Source: GWE2-40-63 sp050179685
Lineage (GTDB): Bacteria; Bacteroidota; Bacteroidia; Bacteroidales; SZUA-534
Direction: 5' to 3'
Length of the DNA: 64,000 nucleotides
Assembly: GCA_050179685.1 (NCBI GenBank)
Contig: JBFXEW010000027.1
Coordinates: 5,113-69,112 of the forward strand
Numbering within the stretch: position 1 is the stretch's first letter; the number at the start of each line of letters is the position of its first letter. Shown here one piece after another: positions 44,544 through 54,900 of the stretch. Made by a program: the position numbers and the translations under genes. The notes beneath the pieces are model-generated. The model ran no database searches, was not told the DNA's origin, and saw only the letters and a program-made list of their open reading frames with translations.

Positions 44544-46634
44544 TTAATAGAATCTGGACCGGTTGTCTTCAATTTCGGCAGCATCCTTAATGGCTTCGTA
44601 AAGCTGGAACACTACTCTTGAACGGTACGAGCGGGTTAACTGCATTTGCTCGGCAGTAACTTCCAGGTTATCGCTTGCTGTGCGTTGGTTTTTAACCTGC
44701 ACCACATACACACCGGTATTGCCTTTAATTGCTTCGGAAACCACATCGGTGGGTAAGGTAACGGCATAAGCCTGAAGTTGTGGTTCAAAGCCAAGGCCGG
44801 GAATGGAATAAGCTCCAAAACTGGCATTGCTGGCTTCGCGAACTTCTGTTTCCAGCTTTTCAGCAACTGCCTGCAAGGTATTGGCATCTTTTGCTGCTTC
44901 GTTCATTTTGGCCATCAGGTAAGCTGCTTTTTTCTCTTTTCTCACTTCGCGTTCCACATCCATACGAACGTCGTCTAACGAAGCAGTACCTTCTTCCTGT
45001 ACGTTTTTAAGTGCTGCAACTACAAATACATCGTTGTATTCAAGAATTTCAGACACTTCGCCTTTTCCGGCCTCATAAGCCCAACGAATTAGCGAACGGG
45101 AATTTTCAAGATTAGCTATCTGTTTGTCGTTTGGTTTTACATTAGCCACACGTACATTTAAACCTTCAGCTTTAGCAGCGTCAAGGAAAGCAGTAAGGCT
45201 GCGGTTCGATGCGCCAAATTTGCTGGCCTGTGCATAAGTTGCCTGATAGGTTTTTGAACTGGGTTCAATTACCCGTGCTATAGTTGCTATTTGTACTTTC
45301 TGTGTTTTTTTACTTTGGTCCATAATTTCAATAACATGCGAACCAAACTGGGTTTGTACGGTTACCAAATCGCCTTTTTTTCCGAAGAAACAAGCATCGT
45401 TAAAGGGTTGAACCATAGCTCCGGCCGGGAACCATCCTAATTCGCCACCATTGGCAGCTGAACCGTCCTGTGAAAATTCCATGGCCAAAACGGCAAAACT
45501 GCTTCCATTTTTAATGGCATTTAAAATACTGTCGGCTTTTGCAACGGCATCAACAGTAGCACTGGGGCGGATTAAGATATGACGTGCTTTTACTGAATCG
45601 GGAATTTGTTTGAAATCAACGGCTTTTGATATTTTGTAGGCGTTGTTTTCTTTATAGGGTCCTACCATAGTTCCCAGCTCGCTGTTAAAAAGCGATGCGA
45701 TAGATTCAGGCAATTCATTTGCTGCATAATAGTTGGCATCAAAAGGCAAATCAGAATTCAGGTTGATGTATTGTTCGTAGTTTTCAACGGTTGCAAATTC
45801 TTCTTTGGCATTTTCGATGTAAAGCCGGGTTTCATTATCGTCGTCTTCAGAGGCAACTACCGGAAATGTAAGGTAGTTTATTTCGCGAAGTTCTTCCTGC
45901 TTGTAGTTATCGATATTTGCTTTGTAGTAAGCCTGCAAATCACTTTCGTTGAATTGTACCAAGCTGTCGGCCACGGCATTGTAACGAAGGGTAACGTAAT
46001 CGAAATCGGCACTCAGAGCCTTATTGGTAGCTTCGTTTTTTGCTTCGATTGAAGTGGCATAAAGCGCTTTTTCAATCAGGGTGTTGTACTTTTGGTTGAT
46101 TTTTTCCTGGGCCAAAGCTTTTTCAAATGCGGTCCATGAGGATTGTGCTTGTCCTGAGGGGTCAAGTTCCATGTTTTTAAGGAACTGAATTACCAGGTTG
46201 CGGTCGAATTGTCCGGTTTGTTGGTTTTGGAAAATAGGAATCTGCATCACCTCAGGGGCAATCTGATTTCCCTGAACCATGTCGAATAGTTCTTGTCCGC
46301 TTACACCAATACCCAAATCATCGAAAGTACCCTGCATTAAATACTCACGCACCAGTTGTTCCCAGGTTTGCTCCTGAAGCTGATCCATGGTAGCCTGGTC
46401 AACAGACGATTGGCCTGTATTCCGCTTGTAGTTTTCTATGTTTTCATCAATTCTACCCTGGTACAATTGAATGGATACTGCTTGTCCTGCTATTTCAGCC
46501 ACTTCGGTTTGAGAGGACTGCATCGGGTTGCCCGATGAAAATAAATCACCTAAGATAAAGGATAAAAGTGCTAAACCAATTATGATTGACACTAATAGCC
46601 CGGCGTTGTTTCTAATCTTTTGTAATGTTGCCAT
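44544..46634 (-). CDS. ppiD: PpiD-like periplasmic peptidylprolyl isomerase/chaperone
   Basis: A 696-residue membrane-anchored folding factor for secreted proteins. It has one N-terminal transmembrane helix (residues 11-32), a SurA_N-like helical region (residues 35-180) and a parvulin domain at about residues 345-450 (VKARHILIRP, GGELGWFPAGAMVQPF, FGSHVIEIMD). A second, degenerate parvulin-like region follows. Size and layout match PpiD rather than SurA. It has its own terminator, and the upstream CNNM gene is on the same strand 180 bp away. Confidence 0.9.
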   Translation of the reverse strand: MATLQKIRNNAGLLVSIIIGLALLSFILGDLFSSGNPMQSSQTEVAEIAGQAVSIQLYQGRIDENIENYKRNTGQSSVDQATMDQLQEQTWEQLVREYLMQGTFDDLGIGVSGQELFDMVQGNQIAPEVMQIPIFQNQQTGQFDRNLVIQFLKNMELDPSGQAQSSWTAFEKALAQEKINQKYNTLIEKALYATSIEAKNEATNKALSADFDYVTLRYNAVADSLVQFNESDLQAYYKANIDNYKQEELREINYLTFPVVASEDDDNETRLYIENAKEEFATVENYEQYINLNSDLPFDANYYAANELPESIASLFNSELGTMVGPYKENNAYKISKAVDFKQIPDSVKARHILIRPSATVDAVAKADSILNAIKNGSSFAVLAMEFSQDGSAANGGELGWFPAGAMVQPFNDACFFGKKGDLVTVQTQFGSHVIEIMDQSKKTQKVQIATIARVIEPSSKTYQATYAQASKFGASNRSLTAFLDAAKAEGLNVRVANVKPNDKQIANLENSRSLIRWAYEAGKGEVSEILEYNDVFVVAALKNVQEEGTASLDDVRMDVEREVRKEKKAAYLMAKMNEAAKDANTLQAVAEKLETEVREASNASFGAYSIPGLGFEPQLQAYAVTLPTDVVSEAIKGNTGVYVVQVKNQRTASDNLEVTAEQMQLTRSYRSRVVFQLYEAIKDAAEIEDNRSRFY

Positions 46635-46814
46635 TTGTCTTTATTCTAATTGATAATCGAATTACTAATTTTTTTCAGGCTACGAATATAATAAAATTTA
46701 TAGAATCTGCTTTGAAAAGGAGCTTTAATTATGGGAATACTTATTGATCAGAAAATCAAATATTTAAATGGTAAGTAAAGGAGTAAAAATGTGGTCGGAA
46801 AAGCGGGTTTTTCT

Positions 46815-48068
46815 TTATTTGTTGATTTTTAAATGAATAAGTTCAATTTTAGTATGCGTAGCTTTTAGAATTTTAAATGAAAACTGAGCAACAGTTACCA
46901 CATCTTTAACTTTGGGAATGGAACCGTGGTGCGAAAGAATTAACCCGGCAATAGTTTCGTAGTCGTCCGAAACCGGAAGATTCAGGTGGTATTTTTCGTT
47001 TACATTGTCAATTTCAATTCGTCCAGAAAACCGGTATTCTGTTTCAGATATTTGTTCATCTTCGAGCTGAATTTTGTCGTGTTCATCCTGAATATCACCA
47101 ACAATTTCTTCCAGAATATCTTCCATGGTTACCACACCCGAGGTTCCGCCAAATTCGTCGACCACCAGTGCCATACTTTTTTTGTTTTGGATGAAAAGTG
47201 CTAATAGCTTACTGGCAGGCATGGTTTCGGGAATAATAGGCAACTTGCGAACCATGGGTTTTATGTGCTCGGGTTTTCCAAACAGGTCGATAGAGTGGGC
47301 ATAGCCAATAATATTGTCGATGGTATCCTGATAAACCAGTATTTTGGAGTAGCCGGTATCAATAAAGCGTTGTTTCAGAAAATCAACGCTGTCGTCGATT
47401 GAAACAGCTTCAATTTCAGTTCGGGGAACCACGCATTCGCGTATTTTAACATTCGAGAAATCAAGTGCATTCTGGAAAATCTTTACATCATGATTTACCT
47501 CCTGGTTTTCCTGTTCATCGTGCTGCGATTCGTAAACCAATAATTCCAAATCGGTTTTGGTAAAACCTAAATCTGAGTTTTCTGGCAGTTTTACCCGGAA
47601 CCCCCATTTTAAAAGCGCCAAAGCAAGGCCGGTTAAAATACTTGTTAAAGGGTAAAACAGCAGGTAAAAAAACAGCGATGGAAAAGCCAGTATAGAAAGT
47701 ATGCGGTTTGGATTTATCTTAAAAAGCGTATTGGGAATAATAACCGCCGACAAAATGATAAAGAAAGCCAGGATACCTGCAATAAAAGTCCATTTTAAGA
47801 ACTCATTGTTTGTCGATATAAAGTCTGAATTAAGCCATTTTGAAAAGAACAGGACAAAAACTATTAGTGAAATATAAGTGCCCAGCAAAAGTGTATTGAT
47901 GTAACGCGAAGCATTCTTTGCAAAGTATTTATGGATGCCCGACAAGATTGAACCTTGTTTGCTATCGATTTCAATTCGCAGGCGGCTTACCGAAACAAAG
48001 GCGGCTTCCAAACCTGAAAAGAAGGTGAGGAATAACAGAGATAACACTATGATTATTGTTGGATGCAT
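46815..48068 (-). CDS. CNNM/CorC family transporter (hemolysin-like, CBS pair)
   Basis: A 417-residue inner-membrane protein. The N-terminal DUF21/CNNM domain has three or four helices (about residues 1-160). A CBS-domain pair follows (residues 200-325; RECVVPRTEIEAVSIDDS, VDEFGGTSGVVTMEDILEE) and a C-terminal CorC/HlyC domain. Relatives mediate Mg or Co efflux; others are called hemolysin C without evidence. GldE is a paralog, but no gld gene is adjacent. It lies in the coaX-TPR-lptC-CNNM-ppiD arrangement typical of the phylum. Confidence 0.88.
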   Translation of the reverse strand: MHPTIIIVLSLLFLTFFSGLEAAFVSVSRLRIEIDSKQGSILSGIHKYFAKNASRYINTLLLGTYISLIVFVLFFSKWLNSDFISTNNEFLKWTFIAGILAFFIILSAVIIPNTLFKINPNRILSILAFPSLFFYLLFYPLTSILTGLALALLKWGFRVKLPENSDLGFTKTDLELLVYESQHDEQENQEVNHDVKIFQNALDFSNVKIRECVVPRTEIEAVSIDDSVDFLKQRFIDTGYSKILVYQDTIDNIIGYAHSIDLFGKPEHIKPMVRKLPIIPETMPASKLLALFIQNKKSMALVVDEFGGTSGVVTMEDILEEIVGDIQDEHDKIQLEDEQISETEYRFSGRIEIDNVNEKYHLNLPVSDDYETIAGLILSHHGSIPKVKDVVTVAQFSFKILKATHTKIELIHLKINK

Positions 48069-48118
48069 AATTTCTTTATTCGAAAGTATAAATAATTCAG
48101 CATTTTATAAAGAAATTA

Positions 48119-48319
48119 TTAAACAGGAGTGTTTTTTCTTCGCTCGTTGCGTCGCGAAAAGTAGAAGAACAAAGCAATTGCGCCAAACGCATAATAGGGC
48201 AGAGCATTATTCAAGGTGCCACTTACCGTTTCGTAGGCTGCAATGGCCAATGCTAATATTCCGACAATTAACCAGATAATTTCGAGGATATGCTTTAAAC
48301 TTTGCGATATTTTATTCAT
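48119..48319 (-). CDS. Small two-helix membrane protein
   Basis: A 66-residue frame with two hydrophobic helices (about residues 13-32 and 43-56) and a basic C-terminus (FSRRNERRKNTPV). It overlaps the end of lptC by 8 bp and precedes the CNNM gene by 50 bp on the same strand, as expected for a small gene inside the operon. No recognised family. The ATG at 48319 is preferred over 48331, which would deepen the overlap. Confidence 0.6.
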   Translation of the reverse strand: MNKISQSLKHILEIIWLIVGILALAIAAYETVSGTLNNALPYYAFGAIALFFYFSRRNERRKNTPV

Positions 48320-48899
48320 CGGTTTCAACATTTATAAGTCCCCGACCATTCACTACTTCCCACGAGCTGAACGTTTGGTCCGATTCAAATCCATCGCCGT
48401 AAATAATTCCGTCGGGGGTTGTGATTTTTACAAATTGATCTGATTTAATTATTTGTTCGTTTTGAAGCCAGATTAAATATTCGGTATTTAAAACTTCACC
48501 GGTTTCGTTGGTTGCTTCAACATCGTAGCGGGCAATCCAACGTCCTTCATCTTCGTAGTAAATGGAATAGTTGGCTCTGATGGTAGATGTTACCCTGCCT
48601 GAATCGTTGTAAAACGAGATGTGCATTCCCTTAGGAAACTCGAGGTGGCTTTTTTTATTGAATTCAACATAGCGGTTTAGTTCAGGAGCTTTAAGCAAAA
48701 CATTATTGATTCCCAAAGTGGTGTATTTCATTTCAATGTTTTTGGCCGAAACAATTGCGGAATCCTGTTTGGCTGTAAGTTCTTTTATTTTTTGAATGTC
48801 GTTTTCACAACTTGTCAAAAAAGCTAAAACCCCTAAAAGAATAGGGGTTTTAAGCAAATATATCAGTATGCTATGTGTTTTGTTTTTCACTGAATTCAC
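48312..48899 (-). CDS. lptC: LPS export protein LptC
   Basis: A 195-residue periplasmic component of the lipopolysaccharide export bridge. In Bacteroidota it is a lipoprotein-like LptC: signal with FLTSC lipobox (Cys at about residue 30), then a beta-jellyroll with SHLEFPKGMHISFYNDSGRV and YDVEATNETGEVLNTEYLIW, typical of LptC/OstA-like domains. The gene lies 6 bp downstream of the TPR gene. The other lpt genes are not in the window. Confidence 0.85.
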   Translation of the reverse strand: MNSVKNKTHSILIYLLKTPILLGVLAFLTSCENDIQKIKELTAKQDSAIVSAKNIEMKYTTLGINNVLLKAPELNRYVEFNKKSHLEFPKGMHISFYNDSGRVTSTIRANYSIYYEDEGRWIARYDVEATNETGEVLNTEYLIWLQNEQIIKSDQFVKITTPDGIIYGDGFESDQTFSSWEVVNGRGLINVETDE

Positions 48900-48905
48900 T
48901 AATCC

Positions 48906-50291
48906 TTAAAAACGAACTTTAGTCGCCACATTAATCCATCCGCCAACGGTGTACGAATCGCCTTCACCAGTACCAATAGCCATAAACCATTCTTCTTTAT
49001 TTGGGAAATGCGGATTGTAAGTTGATATCAATTCATTGGCCTGATCGGCAATTGTGCTATCGGTTTGTTTTGCTTTTACAAAACAATCAACAGCTACCCA
49101 GTAAACCGATTTACGTTCCACATCTTCTTCTCCAATGTTTTTGGTCGAAGCATAGGCTCTACCAATCATCAGGTATGGACGGCCGTCGTTAGGGTTGAAT
49201 TTTAAAGCCAGGTTCGACAGTTCACGAACTTTAGGGAAGTTTTCCTGAGCCATTGCCAGGGTGCTCCACTCATAATAATACAAAGCCTTTGTAGTTGGGT
49301 CTTCTTCCAAACGACTGGCTTCTTCGTAATACTTATCTGCTTTATCGTACTGTTGTTTTTTCAGGAATAAACGAGCCAGATTATGAGCCGATTCTGCCGA
49401 AGGTTCCAGTTTATACAATTGCTCCGACGATTTTGCAAACAATGGAGAATCGGTACAATCGGTTTTGTCTAAAAGCTTGGTAACCTTCTTTAACCAGTCG
49501 ATGTTATTGTTGTTTTCGGCACATTTGGGTTCAAAAATAGCAACCAGTGCATCGCAATTGGCAGCGCCACTTTCTGAGAATAATGCTTCTACATTATTTA
49601 GTGAGGTTTCAATATTCTCAAGTTCTTTTTCGCCACGTTCCTTGTATTTTCCTCCCTGATTTACAAGGGCTGTATTATATGCTTTAGCTTTTTCCAGTGT
49701 TTCAACTGAAAAGGTATAAGCATTAATAACTTCGGTACCGTCGAGTTGCTCGTTTTTATAAAGGCTAACAGCCGTTTGCATGTAAATAGATACAATTGCG
49801 GCTTTACTTTCTTTTCCTTCGAGTTCCATGGCTTCTTTAAGCATGGCATTTACTTCAGCGGCAGCATCATCACCTTTATATCCGTATAAATCGGCAGCTT
49901 TATAACTAAGCACAGTTCCTTTATCGGCAAAATAAACAATGCGTTGGTCGTAAACCCTCATTAAAGAATCGATCAATTGTTTTTTTACTGCATCGCTTTT
50001 TTCGCGGGCAATGAGGTTTTTATAAATAACGGCTCCTTTAATGTAAGTGTTTTTGCTGGCTTGCGGGCTGTTTTCAAAAACATAACGCCAGGGTTTTAAA
50101 GCATCTTTGTAATTTCCCTGCTTGTAAAACTCCGAGTAAAGCGAAATATTTTTTGCGCACTCCATCCGGGTCGTACTGTCTTTTCCGTATTTAGGGTCTA
50201 AATGAATGGGCATGCCCTGACCCATGGTACTTATAGCAGTGATTAAGAGAACAATTACTGAGATCGTTGATTTAATAATTTTAGCCTTCAT
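48906..50291 (-). CDS. Secreted tetratricopeptide-repeat protein
   Basis: A 461-residue exported protein. A signal peptide (residues 1-25, cleavage after STMGQ) is followed by helical repeats. Clear TPR units include the early ISLYSEFYKQGNYKDALKPW and a late pair (AHNLARLFLKKQQYDKADKY, then YYEWSTLAMAQENFPKVREL). It is a scaffold type with no catalytic motif. Its place beside lptC suggests an envelope role; the exact function is unknown. The promoter -7 box is at 50329-50336. Confidence 0.85.
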   Translation of the reverse strand: MKAKIIKSTISVIVLLITAISTMGQGMPIHLDPKYGKDSTTRMECAKNISLYSEFYKQGNYKDALKPWRYVFENSPQASKNTYIKGAVIYKNLIAREKSDAVKKQLIDSLMRVYDQRIVYFADKGTVLSYKAADLYGYKGDDAAAEVNAMLKEAMELEGKESKAAIVSIYMQTAVSLYKNEQLDGTEVINAYTFSVETLEKAKAYNTALVNQGGKYKERGEKELENIETSLNNVEALFSESGAANCDALVAIFEPKCAENNNNIDWLKKVTKLLDKTDCTDSPLFAKSSEQLYKLEPSAESAHNLARLFLKKQQYDKADKYYEEASRLEEDPTTKALYYYEWSTLAMAQENFPKVRELSNLALKFNPNDGRPYLMIGRAYASTKNIGEEDVERKSVYWVAVDCFVKAKQTDSTIADQANELISTYNPHFPNKEEWFMAIGTGEGDSYTVGGWINVATKVRF

Positions 50292-50328
50292 TTTTTATTT
50301 ATTTTATATTAATCCAATTATTTCCTGA

Positions 50329-50336
50329 CAAAGATA
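50329..50336 (-). promoter_or_regulatory. Bacteroidota -7 element of the TPR-lptC operon
   Basis: A perfect TATCTTTG on the minus strand, 38 bp upstream of the start at 50291. No -33 TTTG at the right spacing. Confidence 0.5.
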
Positions 50337-50519
50337 AATGCAAACTTAAAAATCTTTTCTTTTAATTTTAAAATTTGAATTGAAAAGGTGTATTTATTTT
50401 GTACTGCTTTATATTGATTAATGGCTTAACACTACCAAAATTAGTGCCAAAACAATAAGTTCTTATTTAGGCGAAACTTGAATGCATGTTTTATAACTGG
50501 TATTAGAAACAGTTTTGAG

Positions 50520-51251
50520 TTATTGATTCGCCTGATAAAGGGCAATGTGGTTTAATCCTTTGGGAATTAAAAACGCATCGGTGTAAACCGGAAAATTTAT
50601 TTTTTTGTCGAATAAATAGGCGTAGCCCCCGGTTAAAATTACTTTAAGCGACGGATGTATTTTCTGATACTGGTTAATGTATCCGTTAATTTCGTGTAGT
50701 ATGCCTTGCTGAACACCAGCCTGAATTGAAGCTGCGGTTGATTTGCCAATGAGTGGAGGCTCGTTAACAGGTTCGAGCAAAGGAAGCTTTCCGGTAAACT
50801 GATGCAAGGCTTTGTACCGGGTAGCTGGCCCGGGAGAAATTATTCCCCCCTGGAAAACGCCATCATTCGAAATAAAATCGATGGTAATGGCTGTGCCCAT
50901 ATCGACAATTAACAAAGGTGTTTGCGGGAATTGCATAAATCCGCCAACTGCTCCGGCAATTCGATCTTTACCCAGCGTTTCGGGAGTTTCATAATTCAAT
51001 TTAATGGGTAATGGTGTTTTGTAAGTCAATTCCATTAGTTTAAAATGCTCCGGGAGTAGTTTTGCCAGGTAATTTGCATCGACTCCCCGGGTATCGGAAA
51101 AAATTCCCCGTTCAATCTGAAATTCAGCAATTAAACTGAGCAGGAGTGCAGGTTCCAGTGAATTGTAATAGGCATGGTAGCTAAGTTCTTCGTTTTGGAA
51201 AACACAAAGTTTGAATTGGGTATTTCCAATATCAATCACCAGGTTTGTCAT
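50520..51251 (-). CDS. coaX: Type III pantothenate kinase
   Basis: Phosphorylates pantothenate, the first step of coenzyme A synthesis. The 243-residue ASKHA-fold enzyme carries phosphate 1 VIDIGNTQFKLCVF at the N-terminus, GKDRIAGAVGG near residue 93 and VDMGTAITIDFISNDG near residue 116. Type III enzymes are not feedback-inhibited by CoA and use a monovalent cation. It starts 5 bp after the upstream hypothetical gene. Confidence 0.96.
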   Translation of the reverse strand: MTNLVIDIGNTQFKLCVFQNEELSYHAYYNSLEPALLLSLIAEFQIERGIFSDTRGVDANYLAKLLPEHFKLMELTYKTPLPIKLNYETPETLGKDRIAGAVGGFMQFPQTPLLIVDMGTAITIDFISNDGVFQGGIISPGPATRYKALHQFTGKLPLLEPVNEPPLIGKSTAASIQAGVQQGILHEINGYINQYQKIHPSLKVILTGGYAYLFDKKINFPVYTDAFLIPKGLNHIALYQANQ

Positions 51252-51256
51252 GCAGT

Positions 51257-51766
51257 TTATTGATTTATTAGATGAAGCAGGTTGTTGAAAAACAGAATGG
51301 TAAGTGTTAGTCCGGTGGTCTTGCTCTGATTAACCTTTACCTGATAAATGTATTTGCCTTCGCCAAGGGTCCACTGGCGTTTTAACCCGGAGTTGTTAAA
51401 ATCCTGTTCGTCATCAGCTGTCCATTCAATGCGATTTTCGTCGTCCCAGCCATAGGTTTTATGAAGTTTATTAACCAGGTTTTTGGCATTTTCTAAGTTT
51501 AGCTTGTCGCCTTGGGCCTGAAAACGTACGTTAATGTGATTGCTACCGATTATGTTTTTTTTATCGTTAAAAACACGGTAAACCACTTTTTCAAATAAGT
51601 CGTGTTCGCACCAGGGCAATATTTTTTCGTACTCAATCATGAATACCCCATCGCTCTCTTCGCACAAGACCTCTGAAAAATCCTCTTCCATAAAAAACGA
51701 AGTAAGGTCGAATGTAAAAAGTTCAATAATGTTTTTGGGCTCTTTGAAAAGTCCGAATGCTGCCAT
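51257..51766 (-). CDS. Hypothetical protein upstream of coaX
   Basis: A 169-residue soluble protein with no signal peptide, rich in acidic residues and strands (EVLCEESDGVFMIEYEKI, HINVRFQAQGDKLNLENA), ending in a hydrophobic segment (TTGLTLTILFFNNLLHLINQ). I recognise no family. The frame opens at 51784, but a TATTTTTG promoter box at 51787-51794 would leave that start almost leaderless. The next ATG at 51766 is therefore preferred. It is co-directional with coaX, 5 bp apart. Confidence 0.6.
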   Translation of the reverse strand: MAAFGLFKEPKNIIELFTFDLTSFFMEEDFSEVLCEESDGVFMIEYEKILPWCEHDLFEKVVYRVFNDKKNIIGSNHINVRFQAQGDKLNLENAKNLVNKLHKTYGWDDENRIEWTADDEQDFNNSGLKRQWTLGEGKYIYQVKVNQSKTTGLTLTILFFNNLLHLINQ

Positions 51767-51786
51767 TTGTATTTTTTTAAGCAAAA

Positions 51787-51794
51787 CAAAAATA
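51787..51794 (-). promoter_or_regulatory. Bacteroidota -7 element upstream of the coaX pair
   Basis: A perfect TATTTTTG on the minus strand. Expected transcription start near 51782, supporting the internal start codon at 51766. Confidence 0.5.
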
Positions 51795-51937
51795 ACAATA
51801 AATTATATATAATATAGTTAAATGAAAGATTTTGACTGATTAAGGAATTAATAAACAGCCCATTGTCGGCCGGCATGCCTTTACTGTGTTTTGCCTGCTA
51901 TAATTAATCTGGCGAAAAGTATATAATTGAGATAAAA

Positions 51938-54900
51938 TCAGCCAACAGGAATATTTTCAGGACTCATTCTGGTTAGGTAGTGTAGAGCTTTTTTTACCGA
52001 TTTTACGGGTTCAAAAGTTAAAACCAGCTTTTGGTTTTTCTCCTGAATTTTGCAGATGTTATGGTATTGCTGAACACGTTGCAGGATTTGCTGAAAAACC
52101 GGTGATTGGTAAAATAAAGAACTGCTGTCGGCAATAAAAAGGAGAATCATTTTATTGTTTTTAAGGAATATTTTTTCGATTCCCAAATCCATGGCTAGCC
52201 AGCGGAGTTTAACAACTTCGAGCAGTTCTTCAGCAGCCTGGGGCATATTTCCGAACCGATCGACAAGAGCATTTTTAAATGCTTCCAATTCTTCAGTATT
52301 TGCAATATTATCGAGTTTTCGGTAGCTGTTAATTCGTTCGGTAATATTTTCAATGTATGAATCGGGCAACAGAAGTTCGAGATCGGTATCGACCGAACAA
52401 TCGGAAACAAACCGCATTCCGGCCAGTTTCTCAGGCGAAACGGCTTCGTTTTCTTCACGATTTTCAGTATCGTTGAAATAATCTTTCAACTCGTTTTGTT
52501 TTAGCTCCAAAATGGCTTCGTCCAGAATTTTTTGGTAGGCCTCGAATCCTAAATCGCCAATAAAGCCACTTTGTTCAGCTCCCAATATGTCACCGGCTCC
52601 GCGAATGTCTAAATCCTGTAAAGCAATATTAAAGCCACTTCCCAGCTCTGAGAAATCTTCGATGGCTTTTAAGCGTCGGCGGGCTTCGTTGGTAAGCAAG
52701 GTGGGTGGAGGTGCCAATAAATAGCAAAAGGCTTTTTTGTTCGAGCGACCTACGCGTCCGCGTAATTGATGCAAATCGCTTAAGCCATAATTTTGTGCCT
52801 GATTAATAATAATGGTGTTGGCGTTGGGAATATCGAGCCCCGATTCAATAATGGTGGTTGCTACCAGCACATCGTACTTGCCGTCGATAAATTCGAGCAT
52901 TATTTTTTCAAGCGATTTTCCGTCCATTTGTCCGTGGGCAAAAACAACCCTGGCTTGCGGACAAAGTTTTCCGATTTGCGCAGCTACATCGGCAATATTT
53001 TGCACCCGATTGTGAATAAAAAACACCTGGCCGCTGCGCTCTATTTCGTATTTTATGGCTTCCTGAATAATGGTTTCGTTAAACGGATGCACTTCAGTTA
53101 AAATGGTTTGTCGGTTGGGAGGTGGCGTATTTATTATCGATAAATCGCGGGCTCCCATTAATGAGAACTGTAAAGTTCGGGGAATGGGCGTTGCAGTTAA
53201 GGTAAGGGTATCGACATTGGTTTTTATTTGTTTGAGCTTTTCTTTTACGGCCACGCCAAACTTTTGCTCTTCGTCGATAACCAATAAGCCCAGGTCTTTG
53301 AATTCAATGTTTTTGCTCACCAGCTTATGCGTTCCAATAACAATATCGACTTCGCCCGATTTTAATTTTTTCAAAACTTCGGTTTGATGTTTTGTACTTC
53401 GTAAGCGGCTCAGATATTCCACGTTACAGGGGAAATCGGACAAGCGTTCCGAAAAGGTTTTGTAATGTTGTAAGGCTAAAATGGTTGTCGGAACCAGCAC
53501 CGCAACCTGTTTGTTGTCGGCAACTGCTTTAAAAGCAGCCCTTATGGCTACTTCAGTTTTGCCGAAACCCACATCGCCACAAATTAGGCGATCCATGGGC
53601 ATGGTTTGCTCCATATCGGCTTTAACTGCCTGATTGGCTTTTAACTGGTCGGGAGTGTCTTCGTAAATAAACGATGCTTCGAGTTGTTGATTCAGAAACG
53701 AATCGGGCGAAAAAGCGTGGCCCCGCTGCGCTTTTCGCTCGGCATAAAGCTTTATTAAATCTTTGGCAATATCTTTTACTTTACTTTTTGTTCTTGCTTT
53801 TAAGTTTTGCCAAACAGCTGAACCCAACTTGTGTATGCGTGGGGCTTCGGTATCTTTTCCTTTGTATTTTGATATGCGGTGCAGGGAGTGGATACTAACA
53901 AAAAGCACATCGTTATCCTGATAAATAAGCTTAATGGCTTCCTGTTGTTTTCCATTAATATCGATTTTATGCAGGCCACCGAATTTTCCAATTCCATGGT
54001 CGATATGAACTACATAATCGCCGGGATGTAAATTGGTGAGCTCTGCAATGGTAAGCGATTCGCGTTTGGTAAAACCTGTTTTTAGATGAAACTTGTGGTA
54101 GCGATCGAACAATTCGTGATCGGTAAAGCAATTTATTTTAAGATCGTGGTCGGTAAATCCTTCTTTAAGTGTTTGGGTAAACGATTGAAACGAAGCCTTT
54201 ATTTCGCGATCGTGAAATATGGCATTCAAACGGCTTATCTGTTCCTGATTATCAGACAAAATGAAATTGGAATATCCTTGTTCTTCCAGTTCATTCAGGT
54301 GGTTGGCCAGCAAATCGAAATTCTTTTTAAAAGCCGGTTGTAACGTAGTATTGAACGAAAAATGGCTGGTTTGTTTTGTTCTACTGTTTGTTAATTCAAT
54401 GGTAGTTGCTTTTTGCATGTGTGCCAACAGCAGGTTGCCCTCAATTACCAATTGATTGGTGTTTTCTTTTTCGAGTTCGATAAGCTGCTCCTGCGTGGTA
54501 TTTTCAATTACCTGATTTATCCGCTCAACGGTAAAGTTTAAATCGTTAAACCAGAATAAGGTCGATTCGGGCATGAATTCAAAAAAGGCAATGCGCGCCT
54601 CGTTGTCGAGTTTGTGCTGAATGTCGGGAATAATGCTAACCTGATCGGGAGTTGATTGGGTTAGTTGCGTTTCGATATCAAAATAACGAATGGATTCAAT
54701 GGTATCGCCAAAAAAATCGAGACGAAAGGGCTCATCGCCTGCAAATGAGAATACATCGACCAGGCTTCCGCGTACCGCATATTGACCGGGTTCGTAAACA
54801 AAATCGCTGCGTTCAAATTCATATTCAGCCAGAAGTTCCAGCATAAAATCGCGCGATAAATTGTCGCCTTTGCTAACGGTAAAGGTATTGCTTTTCAGTC